Part shown: piece by piece, positions 53,724-61,847 of the stretch
Layout: every line of letters starts with the position of its first letter
Numbering within the stretch: position 1 is the stretch's first letter
Source of the DNA: RYN-133 sp036497285
GTDB taxonomy: Bacteria; Actinomycetota; Actinomycetes; Mycobacteriales; Jatrophihabitantaceae
Direction: 5' to 3'
DNA: 64,000 nt
Assembly: GCA_036497285.1 (NCBI GenBank)
Contig: DASXJR010000117.1
Span: 20,909 to 84,908 of the forward strand
The notes under the pieces: model-generated
Database searches by the model: none
Seen by the model: only the letters and a program-made list of their open reading frames with translations
What the model was told of the DNA's origin: nothing
Position numbers and translations under genes: made by a program

Positions 53724-54737
53724 TCAACCGGCCAGCCTGCTGAGGATCTCGGCGGCCGGTTCCTCGCTTGCGTGCCGCCAGCCCGTCCCCGCCCACAGGT
53801 GCACCCGCTCCGCGTCACCGGCGGCTGAGGCCGCCGAGCGCAGCGGGCTGGTCAGATAGTGCAGGGCGGGATAGCCGGACGGTGCGATCGGGTCGTAGTG
53901 GTCGATGAAGGACGTCCGTAGTCCACGGGCCGGACGGCCGGTGAACGCCCGGGTGACGACCGTGCTGGTGCGACCGGGATCGGCGAGGGCGGCCTTGTGC
54001 GTCGCCGACGCGCCGCTCTCGTCCGACCGCAGCAACACCGTGCCGACCATCGCGGCTGTCGCGCCCCGGCCCAGCGCGGCCGCGACTTCGTCCGGCGTGG
54101 CCAGCCCGCCCGCGGCGATCAGCGGCAGGCTCACCGCGTCGGCGACCTGGGCGAGCAGATCCACCAAGGGCGTCGATGGCGGGAGGTGCTGCGGGGTCAA
54201 CGTCCCCGAGTGGGCTCCGGCCGCCGACGCCTGCACGACGAGCAGGTCGACACCGGCATCGGCGGCCAACCGCGCCTCGTCGGCGGAGGTGACGGTCTGT
54301 GCCACCACCGTGCCGGCCGAACGCAACCGGGCGATCACCGCGGGTGACGGCACGCCGAAGGTGAAGCTCACCAGCGGCACCTGAGCGCTGAACAGCACGT
54401 CCAGCTTCGCCGCCCACTCGTCGTCGTTCTCGATGGGTTCGGCACCGAGCTCGAGCCCGTACCGTTCGGCCTCCGGCCGCAGCGCGTCGGCGAAGTTGCG
54501 GAACGCCACCCGGTCGACCGGCACCGGGTTCGGCGCGAAGACGTTCACGCCGAACGGCGCCGACCGCACAGCGTCGATCTGCTGCTGCAGCGTGGCCGCG
54601 GTCTTGTACCCGGCAGCGACGAACCCGATCGAGCCGGCGCCCGCGGCGGCCAGCACGAGGTCGGACGTGCTCGCGCCACCGGCCATCGGCGCGGCGATGA
54701 CGGGCAGGTCGACGCCGAGGTCGGACAGCACGCTCAT
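53724..54737 (-). CDS. Nitronate monooxygenase (2-nitropropane dioxygenase family)
   Basis: A 337-residue FMN TIM-barrel enzyme oxidising alkyl nitronates. Family features are PVIAAPMAGGASTSDLVLAAAGAGSIGFVAAGY, VNVFAPNP, VVAQTVTSADEA, VVQASAAGAHSGT (the usual QGxEAGGH region, here altered) and LIAAGGLATPDEVAAALGRGATAAMVGT. ATG 54737; upstream extension of the frame is not credible. Convergent with the NO synthase gene and divergent from trmO. Removing nitro compounds formed from nitric oxide chemistry is an attractive but untested link. Confidence 0.88.
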   Translation of the reverse strand: MSVLSDLGVDLPVIAAPMAGGASTSDLVLAAAGAGSIGFVAAGYKTAATLQQQIDAVRSAPFGVNVFAPNPVPVDRVAFRNFADALRPEAERYGLELGAEPIENDDEWAAKLDVLFSAQVPLVSFTFGVPSPAVIARLRSAGTVVAQTVTSADEARLAADAGVDLLVVQASAAGAHSGTLTPQHLPPSTPLVDLLAQVADAVSLPLIAAGGLATPDEVAAALGRGATAAMVGTVLLRSDESGASATHKAALADPGRTSTVVTRAFTGRPARGLRTSFIDHYDPIAPSGYPALHYLTSPLRSAASAAGDAERVHLWAGTGWRHASEEPAAEILSRLAG

Positions 54738-54804
54738 GATCGCCAGGCTACGGCGCGGGTCGGCACGGGTCGGCACAACAGAGCGGATGGGACATGATTG
54801 GCCG

Positions 54805-55263
54805 ATGCAGCTCGAGCCCGTCGGCACGGTCCGCTCGCCGCGCAACGACCCCGAGAACACGACCGGATGGGGCGAGGTCGTCGCCCGAATCGAACTCGTC
54901 GAAAGCCTCGGCACGCAGAGCCTTGTCGGCCTCGCCGACTTCTCGCACGTCGACGTCCTGTTCTGGTTCGACCGCGCTGCCCCTCGCGACTCGTACACCG
55001 GCCTGCGCCCGGCGCGCGGACGTGCGGACATGCCGCCGATCGGCGTGTTCGGCGCGCGCGGGCCGTACCGGCCGAACCCGATCGCCGTCAGCGCTTGCGA
55101 ACTCGTCGAGCTGGGCGACACGTGGCTGTCGGTACGTGGTCTGGACGCCGTCGACGGCACTCCGGTGCTCGATATCAAGCCGGTGCAGTCGCAGCTGTTG
55201 CCCCGCAACGTGCGCGAACCGGAGTGGAGCCTGCGGCTCATGACCGACTACTACAGCGGCTGA
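54805..55263 (+). CDS. trmO: tRNA (N6-threonylcarbamoyladenosine-N6)-methyltransferase TrmO-like
   Basis: A 152-residue protein of the TrmO/YaeB family, a SAM-dependent enzyme methylating t6A37. It opens with LEPVGTVRSPRND, and carries FSHVDVLFWFDRA and the signature IGVFGARGPYRPNPIAVSACEL, then LDIKPVQ. Its stop overlaps the amidohydrolase start by one base (TGATG), so the two are co-translated. Another ATG in a different frame at 54794 is not used. Confidence 0.88.
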   Translation: MQLEPVGTVRSPRNDPENTTGWGEVVARIELVESLGTQSLVGLADFSHVDVLFWFDRAAPRDSYTGLRPARGRADMPPIGVFGARGPYRPNPIAVSACELVELGDTWLSVRGLDAVDGTPVLDIKPVQSQLLPRNVREPEWSLRLMTDYYSG

Positions 55264-56450
55264 TGTCGCGCCTGTCCGCCGCGCGGGTCGCGGTTGTCGG
55301 GGCGGCCCTGGCCGACGGCACGTCCCGCTCTCTGCGGCACGACACGACGCTGCTGGTGGACGGCGATCGGATCGCCGGACTGTGGCCGGACGGTGCCGGC
55401 CCGGACCCGGGCTTGCTCGACGCCGTGGTCATCGACGGATCCGGCGCGGCGATCGTGCCCGGGCTCGTCGACTGCCACGCGCACCTGTCCATGCCGGGCG
55501 GTGCGCAGTGGGTGCAGCGCGGCTTCGACCCGTCCGCCGACCTGCTCGACACCGGCGAGGACAACGGCGCGGCCATGGTGGCGGCGGGCATCCGCTGGGC
55601 GCGCGACGTGGGAGCGCCGCGCGGTGCGGACGGACGTGCGCTGAGCCTGGTCCTGCGCGACCGGTGGGCCGGCCATTCCGACCGTCCGTACGTACGCGCC
55701 GCCGGCACCTGGGTGAGCCGGACCGGCTCGCTGCCGCACGGGCTGGCGATCGAGATCGATCACGGGGCCGACCTCCTGCCCGCAGTGGCCGAACAACTCG
55801 ACGCGGGTGCCGACCTCGTCAAGCTCTACCTCGACGGCCCGGATGCCGAAGCCGCGCCGTTCAGCACCGACGAGGTGCGCGCTGCCGTCGAACTCGCGCA
55901 TTCGCGCAGCGCCAAGGTCGCTGCCCACTCGGGCGTCCTCGCCGGCGCCCGCGTCGGGGCGGATGCCGGTGTCGACAGCATCGAACACGGGTTCGCGCTC
56001 GACGCCGATGCTGCGGCATCCCTGGCGGCCAACGGAGTGACGCTCGTGTCGACGCTCGCGGTGCTGCACTCCTGGCAGTCCTTCGCCCGGACCACCCACC
56101 TCGACCGGTTCGCGAGCGCGGAGGGGGCGGGCCGCGTGGCGCAACGGCGGGAGCAGGCCGAGCACAGCGTGCGGCTCGCCCACGAGGCCGGGGTGGCGAT
56201 CGCGGCGGGCTCCGACTTCGGCGGTGGATCGCTGCGCGCGAACCAACTCGCGTGGGAGGTCGAGGCCATGGTGGTCGCAGGCCTCGAACCGCATGTCGCG
56301 CTGGCCGCAGCGACCTGGCGCGGGGGAGACCTGCTCGGTATCCCGGGCGCCGGGCGGCTGGCCGTCGGCGGTCCCGCGCATTTCAGCCTCGTGCACGGCG
56401 ACCCGCTGTCCGACCCCTCGGCGCTGTGGCGCGTCTGGCTCACCCGCTGA
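55263..56450 (+). CDS. Amidohydrolase family protein (imidazolonepropionase-like)
   Basis: A 395-residue metal-dependent hydrolase. The first metal site is H72-x-H74 in PGLVDCHAHLSMPG; a carboxylated-lysine candidate lies in ADLVKLYLDG; further ligands are His in KVAAHSG and SIEHGFAL, and Asp in IAAGSDFGGG. The final strand around GRLAVGGPAHFSLVHGDPL closes the composite beta domain. Substrate unknown. Coupled to trmO by a one-base overlap. Confidence 0.88.
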   Translation: MSRLSAARVAVVGAALADGTSRSLRHDTTLLVDGDRIAGLWPDGAGPDPGLLDAVVIDGSGAAIVPGLVDCHAHLSMPGGAQWVQRGFDPSADLLDTGEDNGAAMVAAGIRWARDVGAPRGADGRALSLVLRDRWAGHSDRPYVRAAGTWVSRTGSLPHGLAIEIDHGADLLPAVAEQLDAGADLVKLYLDGPDAEAAPFSTDEVRAAVELAHSRSAKVAAHSGVLAGARVGADAGVDSIEHGFALDADAAASLAANGVTLVSTLAVLHSWQSFARTTHLDRFASAEGAGRVAQRREQAEHSVRLAHEAGVAIAAGSDFGGGSLRANQLAWEVEAMVVAGLEPHVALAAATWRGGDLLGIPGAGRLAVGGPAHFSLVHGDPLSDPSALWRVWLTR

Positions 56451-56572
56451 CCTGTACCGCGCGGCAAATGATCACTTTTGCACCCAGAATGTTCGCTTCA
56501 GGCGACTCAAACCGAACATCCTGGAGGAGAACCTGATCAACAACCTCCACGGACTTCGGTGGTTCGGGACCT
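56451..56572. other. Intergenic stretch with an ATGTTCG/CGAACAT inverted repeat
   Basis: ATGTTCG (about 56489-56495) and CGAACAT (about 56514-56520) form an inverted repeat with an 18-base spacer. The orientation and spacing do not fit a LexA box. It may be a hairpin or an operator; nothing else is visible. Confidence 0.25.
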
Positions 56573-56771
56573 CTATTCGACGAGGGCCGAGTAGACGAGC
56601 TGGCGCAGCTGCGAACGTCCGGACGTGTGGGTGAGCAGGTGCCACACCCGGATCGGCTCGGTCGCGGGCACGGTGACCGGCTTGAGGTCGGAGCCGCCGG
56701 CGAAGGCGCGCGGCGTCGAAGCCGGCTTGCCCTGCCTCCACCTCGACGGCGAGTGCCGAAGTAGTGGTCAT
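56573..56771 (-). pseudogene. Collapsed serine hydrolase (class C beta-lactamase family) remnant
   Basis: Three separated pieces of one protein family lie side by side. An N-terminus starts at ATG 56771 and includes VEAGQAGFDAARLRR. A middle piece in another frame reads AGGSDLKPVTVPATEPIR and VWHLLTHTSG, the segment just after the SxxK motif region. A C-terminus RSQLRQLVYSALVE ends in the stop at 56573-56575. The catalytic core and most of the barrel are gone, and the first junction shifts frame. The ends of the gene are kept while the inside is lost, pointing to stepwise internal deletions rather than truncation. Confidence 0.7.
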
Positions 56772-56799
56772 AGGTCGATCACGCACCGACAATCGAAAG

Positions 56800-57735
56800 G
56801 TGAAACTGCCGAGGGCGCTGGCGCCGTTCAACCGCGTGGTCACCAACCGGGTGCAGGGCGTCTGGGCGCCGTACCTGCCCCCGTGGGCAGTCGTGGTGCA
56901 TCGCGGTCGTCGGACGGGTCGCACCTACCGCACCCCGGTGTTCGCGGCCCGGCACGGCACCCGGCTGGCCCTTGCCGTGCTCTACGGAGTCGACTCCGAC
57001 TGGGTGCGCAATGTGCTCGCCGCCGGCGAGGCCCAGGTGGTGCGGTTGGGGGGCACCCTGCGGGTGACCGATCCGCAGCTCGTCGCGACCAAGGCCAGCG
57101 GGCTCGGCTGGATCGTGCACTACGCGGGCCATGTGGTGCTCGTTCGGATCGTCGACGGCCCGGGCGTCCGAAGCTTCGACCCGGTCCGGCTCGGCGAGCG
57201 CGAGTGCGACGCCTGGGTCGGCTACTACCGGCACGACTGGCGCACCGTGCTGTCGGCCTCGATCACGCTGGTCGCCGAGGGATTCGGCATGGGACGGCGG
57301 CGCACCCTGCGCGGCGCGTGGTACGTGTTGCGCGCCAACCAGAAGTGGTCGCCGTACCCGGACAACGATCCGGACGCGGCGCGCGAATACATGCGCCGGT
57401 TCTACGCCCTGGTGGTCAAGGACGGCGGGCTTGCGATCGATCCCTGCGAGGCATCTCGGCGCGAGGTGGACTGGTGGCGCATCCACCGGCTGCACCAGCG
57501 CGAGAACGAGCTCAGCGAGCACGACCTGACCACTTCCGTGGCGCACCTGTACAGCTACGTCTACTCAGTCAGCGAAAACTCGGTGCAGGAGGCGGCCCGG
57601 CTACGTGTCGAAGCCATGCGACTGTCGGACGAGTGGGTGGCCGCAGGCTGCGATCTCGCCGATCCGCTGCTCGGCGAGGAGCGACGCACGTTGGTCGATT
57701 CTTATCGTGCCTTGCGTGCAGCGGTGGGCCGCTGA
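56800..57735 (+). CDS. Ddn-like (F420-type nitroreductase) domain fused to an uncharacterised C-terminal domain
   Basis: About 311 residues. The first 130 resemble the deazaflavin-dependent nitroreductase (Ddn, DUF385) family: PPWAVVVHRGRRTGRTYRTPVFAARHG, DSDWVRNVLAAGEAQV. The remaining 180 residues form a separate helical region (WVGYYRHDWRTVLSAS, GFGMGRRRTLRGAWYVLRANQKW, YPDNDPDAAREYMRRFYALV, VAHLYSYVYSVSENSV) that I know only as a conserved actinobacterial tail. I chose GTG 56800 because family members start just before LPRALAPFNR; GTG 56764 would overlap the pseudogene. Reaction unknown; F420 binding is inferred. Confidence 0.75.
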   Translation: MKLPRALAPFNRVVTNRVQGVWAPYLPPWAVVVHRGRRTGRTYRTPVFAARHGTRLALAVLYGVDSDWVRNVLAAGEAQVVRLGGTLRVTDPQLVATKASGLGWIVHYAGHVVLVRIVDGPGVRSFDPVRLGERECDAWVGYYRHDWRTVLSASITLVAEGFGMGRRRTLRGAWYVLRANQKWSPYPDNDPDAAREYMRRFYALVVKDGGLAIDPCEASRREVDWWRIHRLHQRENELSEHDLTTSVAHLYSYVYSVSENSVQEAARLRVEAMRLSDEWVAAGCDLADPLLGEERRTLVDSYRALRAAVGR

Positions 57736-57763
57736 CGCGATCTGGATCCCGAAATCGAGATCA

Positions 57764-58084
57764 TCAGCCCGGCGGCCAGGTGACCTCACTCACCCGTCCG
57801 CCGTGCACCCGCGCGACGAGTTGCCGCGGCCCGTCCGGCTTGACGTACAGCTCGTACTCCCCGTCGAGGAGGGCGGGGAACACCGCGGTCAGACCGGACG
57901 TGGCCGGTCTGGCGTGAACCCCGACGTGCGAGCGCGGCGCTGCGTCGTGCGGTTCGCCGAGCGGGCAGATCTCGATCTCGGTCGTCGCCATGTGCATCGG
58001 TACGTGCACGATCAGGGCGCCGACGTCGTCGCCGATGTCGACCAGGACGGCGCCCTGACCCGCGATGTGGTTGTGGTCGCTCAT
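57764..58084 (-). CDS. Small protein of the DUF4331 cassette, copy 2
   Basis: A 106-residue protein with no membrane segment or signal. Its centre reads GALIVHVPMHMATTEIEICPLGE and its end AVFPALLDGEYELYVKPDGP followed by VHGGRVSEVTWPP. These stretches recur in the 108-residue protein at 59929-60255, so the two are paralogues (copy 2 and copy 1). The beta-rich pattern suggests a small barrel or sandwich; the single conserved Cys in EICPLGE could bind a metal or react. It starts three bases after the DUF4331 stop, so it is its operon partner. Function unknown. Confidence 0.75.
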   Translation of the reverse strand: MSDHNHIAGQGAVLVDIGDDVGALIVHVPMHMATTEIEICPLGEPHDAAPRSHVGVHARPATSGLTAVFPALLDGEYELYVKPDGPRQLVARVHGGRVSEVTWPPG

Positions 58085-58087
58085 GGC

Positions 58088-59482
58088 TCAGGTGTGCGGA
58101 TGGCCGGGCGTCGACGCGTACCCGCTGGCCGGCGTGCCCAGATACGGGAACGTGTTGTGCAGCGGCGGATTCGTGTTCGACGTGCCGTCGACGAGTACCG
58201 CGGCCGCGGCGTCGGGAGTGAAGCTCGGATCGACGAGCGGCAGTGCGGCACCGGCGACCGCGCGCAGCGAGATCGCGATGACGTCATCGGCGAGCCGCCG
58301 ACCGTTCGGGTAACCCGCCAGGTCGCCGCCGAGGATGCCGTACGGGCTGGGCGGCGTATTCGCGGGCGTGGGCGGGATCGCCACGTTGAGCCGGAGCAGG
58401 TCTGCCTCGGTGGTGCCGGTGAAGTTCTGGAACCCGGTGATGACGCCGGCTGGGATGCCGGTCATCAGGATCGCGTTCAGGTCGGCGCGCGGCTTGGTGT
58501 AGGCGGCGAGGTGAGGGAACACTCCCGGGTACAGCACCGGCAGCAGCCCGGCGAGTTCGGGATGCAGAACGTACTTGGCGAAGTCCGCGTCGTCGTCGGG
58601 GTCGGCGTGGTTCCAGTCGTCCTTGTCTCCCATCGGGATGATGACCTCGTTCACGAGCGAGTTGCCCAGCCGTGAGACCTGGCGCAGCGACCCGTGCTCG
58701 TTCCAGCGGCGCGAGTGATCGTCGTATACGCGCGAAGACCGACGGTGTGCCGACGCCCAGACCCCGATCACCGCGTTCGGGTCCATCGGGTCGGACGGGT
58801 GCACACCGTGGCGGGTGAGATCGGTGATCGGCACCTGAAGCGCGATCGAGTGGACGTTGAACCCTTGCAGCCCGTTCACGCCATGGACGCTCTTCGCGGA
58901 CGGGATCAGGTGCAGGTTCTGGAACGGGCGCAGCGCGCCGAGGTCGAAGATGCTGCCCAGATCGACGAAGAACGCGTCGGCGCGCTGCCCGGCGAACACC
59001 CGTCGGCCGTGGCCGATGCCGTGCACCGCGGCGTGGGTGAACGTGTCCGCATAGTTGGGCGTACTGCGGAAGCCGATGTTGACCGGCGGGCAGGTGAGGT
59101 CGCGGCCGAGCACCTGTGGCTCGTCGTCACCCTCGCGCCGGCTCACTGTGTAGAACTGCGGCCGGTTCCACGTGGTGTCCGTGATCGAGGTGATCCGCCC
59201 GGTGTTGTAGAGGAATGTCTCCGGGTTGCGCACCTTGGTGTGGAACCGGAACTCGTAGACGATGTCCGGACGGGCCTTGCCGCGGTTTGCGATGTTGATG
59301 CGGTAGGCGACGTCGTCGCCGAACTCGTAGAAGTTCGGGCCGCCGTCCGGACTCTGCAGCGGTATGAAGTTGGCGATCAGCGTGACCTTGTCCGGACGGT
59401 CGGGGCTGACGAAGGCGTACAGATCGGTGTTGTCGGCGACGGGGTCCTTCGAGATCTCCGGAGCTTCGCGGTGTGACGACAT
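58088..59482 (-). CDS. DUF4331 domain protein
   Basis: A 464-residue protein of the DUF4331 family: it begins SSHREAPEISKDPVADNTDLYAFVSPD, and has FYEFGDDVAYRINIAN, a RRVFAGQRADAFFVDLGSIFD block and GNSLVNEVIIPMGDKD, with DDVIAISLRAVAG near the end. No signal peptide is seen, so it is cytoplasmic unless co-exported with the Tat protein encoded just upstream. GAAGGT lies directly before the ATG. Function of the family is unknown; histidine- and acid-rich N-terminal motifs suggest metal binding. Confidence 0.88.
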   Translation of the reverse strand: MSSHREAPEISKDPVADNTDLYAFVSPDRPDKVTLIANFIPLQSPDGGPNFYEFGDDVAYRINIANRGKARPDIVYEFRFHTKVRNPETFLYNTGRITSITDTTWNRPQFYTVSRREGDDEPQVLGRDLTCPPVNIGFRSTPNYADTFTHAAVHGIGHGRRVFAGQRADAFFVDLGSIFDLGALRPFQNLHLIPSAKSVHGVNGLQGFNVHSIALQVPITDLTRHGVHPSDPMDPNAVIGVWASAHRRSSRVYDDHSRRWNEHGSLRQVSRLGNSLVNEVIIPMGDKDDWNHADPDDDADFAKYVLHPELAGLLPVLYPGVFPHLAAYTKPRADLNAILMTGIPAGVITGFQNFTGTTEADLLRLNVAIPPTPANTPPSPYGILGGDLAGYPNGRRLADDVIAISLRAVAGAALPLVDPSFTPDAAAAVLVDGTSNTNPPLHNTFPYLGTPASGYASTPGHPHT

Positions 59483-59486
59483 ACCT

Positions 59487-59783
59487 TCACGCCCCGTTCC
59501 GCGCGATGCGCGCCAGTCGGGCCGCGAGCCTGCGGTCGTGGACGCTGACCTCGTGCTCGCCGTGCATGACGACGACGTGCCCGGAACTGGCGTCGGCAAC
59601 GTAGGCGACCAGCGGTGGCGTGCCCGCCGGCACGTCGGTGGCCTGCTCGCCGGCGTCAGCGCGGGCGGGCCCGAGCAAGGTGGCTCCGGTCAAGCCCGCG
59701 ACGCCCGTTCCGGCGACGCCGAGGAACGTGCGTCGGCTGTGCGCGGCACTGCTCGTGTGTTCGGTGCGGTCGGTGTCTGTCAT
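59487..59783 (-). CDS. Tat-exported small protein of the DUF4331 cassette
   Basis: A 98-residue protein with a clear twin-arginine signal: SRRTFLGVAG, then a hydrophobic stretch and a cleavage region LLGPARADA. The mature part, about 55 residues, contains LVAYVADASSGHVVVMHGEHEVSVHD and a basic helix RRLAARLARIAR. GAGGGAGCG lies a few bases before ATG 59783. Four bases separate it from the DUF4331 gene. It could be the export partner that carries another cassette protein through Tat, by analogy with piggy-back export; not shown. Confidence 0.75.
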   Translation of the reverse strand: MTDTDRTEHTSSAAHSRRTFLGVAGTGVAGLTGATLLGPARADAGEQATDVPAGTPPLVAYVADASSGHVVVMHGEHEVSVHDRRLAARLARIARNGA

Positions 59784-59928
59784 GATGCGCTCCCTCTTCG
59801 CTCGACGTGATGACTTCGAAGTGCGCGGGTGGACGGGTGCACCCTGCGTGTCGGTTGGGCACACGATGTGCCGGTCGATCGGGCAAATCCGACGAAGGAG
59901 CGTCGCCGGATGGCAGAAGGTGTAGGTG

Positions 59929-60255
59929 TCACGGTGGCCACTCGACTTCGGTGAGCCGGCCGCCGCGCACTTCGGCGATGACCTCGGTGGGGCCGTTCGG
60001 CTTGCGGTAGAGCTCGTAGCGCCCTTCCGGGAGGGACGCGAACACCGCCGCGAAACCGTGCGCGAGCAATCCTGGCCGGTGCTGGACGTGGACCGATTCG
60101 CGCGGGCGGTCATGGCGCAGCTCGCCCAGCGGGCAGATCTCGATCTCGGCGCCCGTCATGAAGGCCGGCACCGCCACGATCAACGCGCCGATCACGTCGC
60201 GGGGATCGAGCATCGCAATTGCTCGGTCCGCGACGCCCGGTGATGAGTGGTCCAT
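59929..60255 (-). CDS. Small protein of the DUF4331 cassette, copy 1
   Basis: A 108-residue paralogue of the protein at 57764: GALIVAVPAFMTGAEIEICPLGE, AAVFASLPEGRYELYRKPNGP and VRGGRLTEVEWPP are shared, including the Cys. ATG 60255 follows GGGGAGGGTGCC, a strong ribosome site; the frame is open upstream to 60348. First gene of the cassette, 145 bases before the Tat protein gene. Function unknown. Confidence 0.72.
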   Translation of the reverse strand: MDHSSPGVADRAIAMLDPRDVIGALIVAVPAFMTGAEIEICPLGELRHDRPRESVHVQHRPGLLAHGFAAVFASLPEGRYELYRKPNGPTEVIAEVRGGRLTEVEWPP

Positions 60256-60573
60256 GGCACCCTCCCCGGCCGACTGACCCGCCGCGACTGGGCGGCTGCG
60301 CCGGAATTCTGCTCGTGGACGAGGACCGTGCGACACCTCAAAGTGCATGAGATCAGCTCGCGTCAGGCGGAGTCACCAGATGGTCACCCTTGAGTGGAGA
60401 GCGAGCCTTCCTTAACGACGACTTGACTTCTGGGTCGCTCGGAGGTGAGACTCGGAGGAACGATCACCGATTCAGGGCCGGATTGGGACCGCCCGGATCG
60501 TGATCGCGAGCCCATCGGTAAGTCCCGTCGCGGGGAGGGGACTTACGCCCCCGCACCGAAGGACGCCCAGAGC
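60256..60573 (+). promoter_or_regulatory. Divergent promoter region and folded leader of the NlpC/P60 gene
   Basis: No gene is supported here. Two stem-loops precede the NlpC/P60 start: CGATCAC/GTGATCG (about 60462-60507) and GTAAGTCCC/GGGACTTAC with an 11-base loop (60518-60546). Cell-wall hydrolases of this kind often sit behind a c-di-AMP (ydaO) riboswitch in Actinobacteria, but I could not find its conserved core, so I only call a structured leader. TTGACT at about 60423 is a possible -35. Confidence 0.45.
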
Positions 60574-61737
60574 ATGCCTCTCCCCAGCACCGACTCATCC
60601 GCACGACGCTTGCCGCGCTTTGTCGCCGCTGCGCTTACGGCAGCGGCCGCGCTGGCCGCCTCACTCGCCGTCGCGGCGCCCGCTGCGGCAAAGAACCCGG
60701 CCGGCCCGAGCGACCCGATCGGCGCCGTCGAAACGATCGCCAACGACAGCGGCACGTTCACCGTGACCGGCTGGGCCGCCGATCCCGACACGTTGACCTC
60801 CAACGCCACCGTGGTCGCGGTGATCGACGGGCACATGCGCAACCGGGTCGTCACCTCGGTCGCCCGCCCGTCCATCGCCAAGAAGTACGGCACCGGCCCG
60901 ACGCCGGGGTTCAGCCTCACCGTCGCGCCCGGGACCGGCCTGCACTCGGTCTGCGTCGCGGTCGCGAACGTCGACGCAGGCATGCCCAGCGTGCTGCGCT
61001 GCTTCACCTCGCCGCGCGGTTCGTACGTCGACTCGGGCGCGCACAGCCCGGTGGGCAACGTGGCGTCGACCTCCGCCACCGCGAAGACGATGACCGTCGA
61101 CGGGCACGTGAACGACCCAGACTTCTTCGCCCGCCGGATGACCGTCGTGCTCTACGTCGACGGCTCGCCGGCCAAGACCGTCGCCAGTCGGTGGATCACG
61201 AATCCGGCGGGCCAGCGGGTCAACCACTTCTCGGTCACCGTTCCGGTGTCGACCGGCGCGCACCTCGGCTGCGTCTGGATCGTGAACGTGGGCTACGGGG
61301 ACAACAGTTTCTTCGGCTGCTCGACCGCCGACACCCGCGGCGCGGCCGGCACCGGCACGGTGCGCACGCCACGGATGAACACGAAGGTCGTCCGCGTGGC
61401 GAAGAACCAGATCGGCAAGCCCTACGTGTGGGCGGCCGCGGGCCCGAACGCGTTCGACTGCTCCGGGCTGGTCTTGTACAGCTACGCCAAGGCGGGCATG
61501 CCCGGGATCTACCACCAGTCCGAGGTGCAGTTCAACCAGGCCCGCTTGATCCCGGCCTCCCGTGCGGTGCCAGGCGACCTGGTCTTCTACCACAACAGCG
61601 TGGGAGACGTGTCCCACGTGGGTATCTACCTGTCTCCGGGCCGCACCGTTGCAGCGATCGACGAGAAGCAGGGGGTCAACTACCAGAACATCTGGGACCC
61701 GTCCTCGGCGACCTACGGATCCCTGACGCACACCTGA
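60574..61737 (+). CDS. Secreted NlpC/P60 peptidoglycan endopeptidase with two N-terminal beta repeats
   Basis: A 387-residue exported protein. The signal peptide runs to about residue 40 (RRLPRFVAAALTAAAALAASLAVAAPAAA). Two related beta-sandwich-like repeats follow, residues about 45-145 and 150-250, each with a VDG/VIDG hairpin, a GxHxxCVxxxNV motif and a terminal paired Cys. The NlpC/P60 domain has Cys296 in NAFDCSGLVLYSY and His348 in DVSHVGIYLSPG. It likely cuts peptide stems of peptidoglycan during growth. ATG 60574 follows AAGGA; the frame extends upstream through the leader. A strong terminator follows. Confidence 0.92.
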   Translation: MPLPSTDSSARRLPRFVAAALTAAAALAASLAVAAPAAAKNPAGPSDPIGAVETIANDSGTFTVTGWAADPDTLTSNATVVAVIDGHMRNRVVTSVARPSIAKKYGTGPTPGFSLTVAPGTGLHSVCVAVANVDAGMPSVLRCFTSPRGSYVDSGAHSPVGNVASTSATAKTMTVDGHVNDPDFFARRMTVVLYVDGSPAKTVASRWITNPAGQRVNHFSVTVPVSTGAHLGCVWIVNVGYGDNSFFGCSTADTRGAAGTGTVRTPRMNTKVVRVAKNQIGKPYVWAAAGPNAFDCSGLVLYSYAKAGMPGIYHQSEVQFNQARLIPASRAVPGDLVFYHNSVGDVSHVGIYLSPGRTVAAIDEKQGVNYQNIWDPSSATYGSLTHT

Positions 61738-61760
61738 TCCGACCCTTCGCTGCGTGACGT

Positions 61761-61791
61761 CCGTCCAGCCGGAGTGCTTCCGGCTGGACGG
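61761..61791 (+). terminator. Terminator after the NlpC/P60 gene
   Basis: Perfect 12-base stem CCGTCCAGCCGG/CCGGCTGGACGG with a 7-base loop, followed by TTCTGT. Confidence 0.88.
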
Positions 61792-61847
61792 TTCTGTGTC
61801 CGGTTCGGATGATGAAACAAGTCCGGCGAAGGAGGACGCAAGACCCG

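Noticed and set aside
56489..56520. LexA box from ATGTTCG and CGAACAT
   Set aside because: The half sites point outward and are about 18 bases apart, not CGAAC-N4-GTTCG.
60256..60573. c-di-AMP (ydaO) riboswitch before NlpC/P60
   Set aside because: Hairpins are present but I cannot find the conserved ydaO core segments, so the name is not supported.
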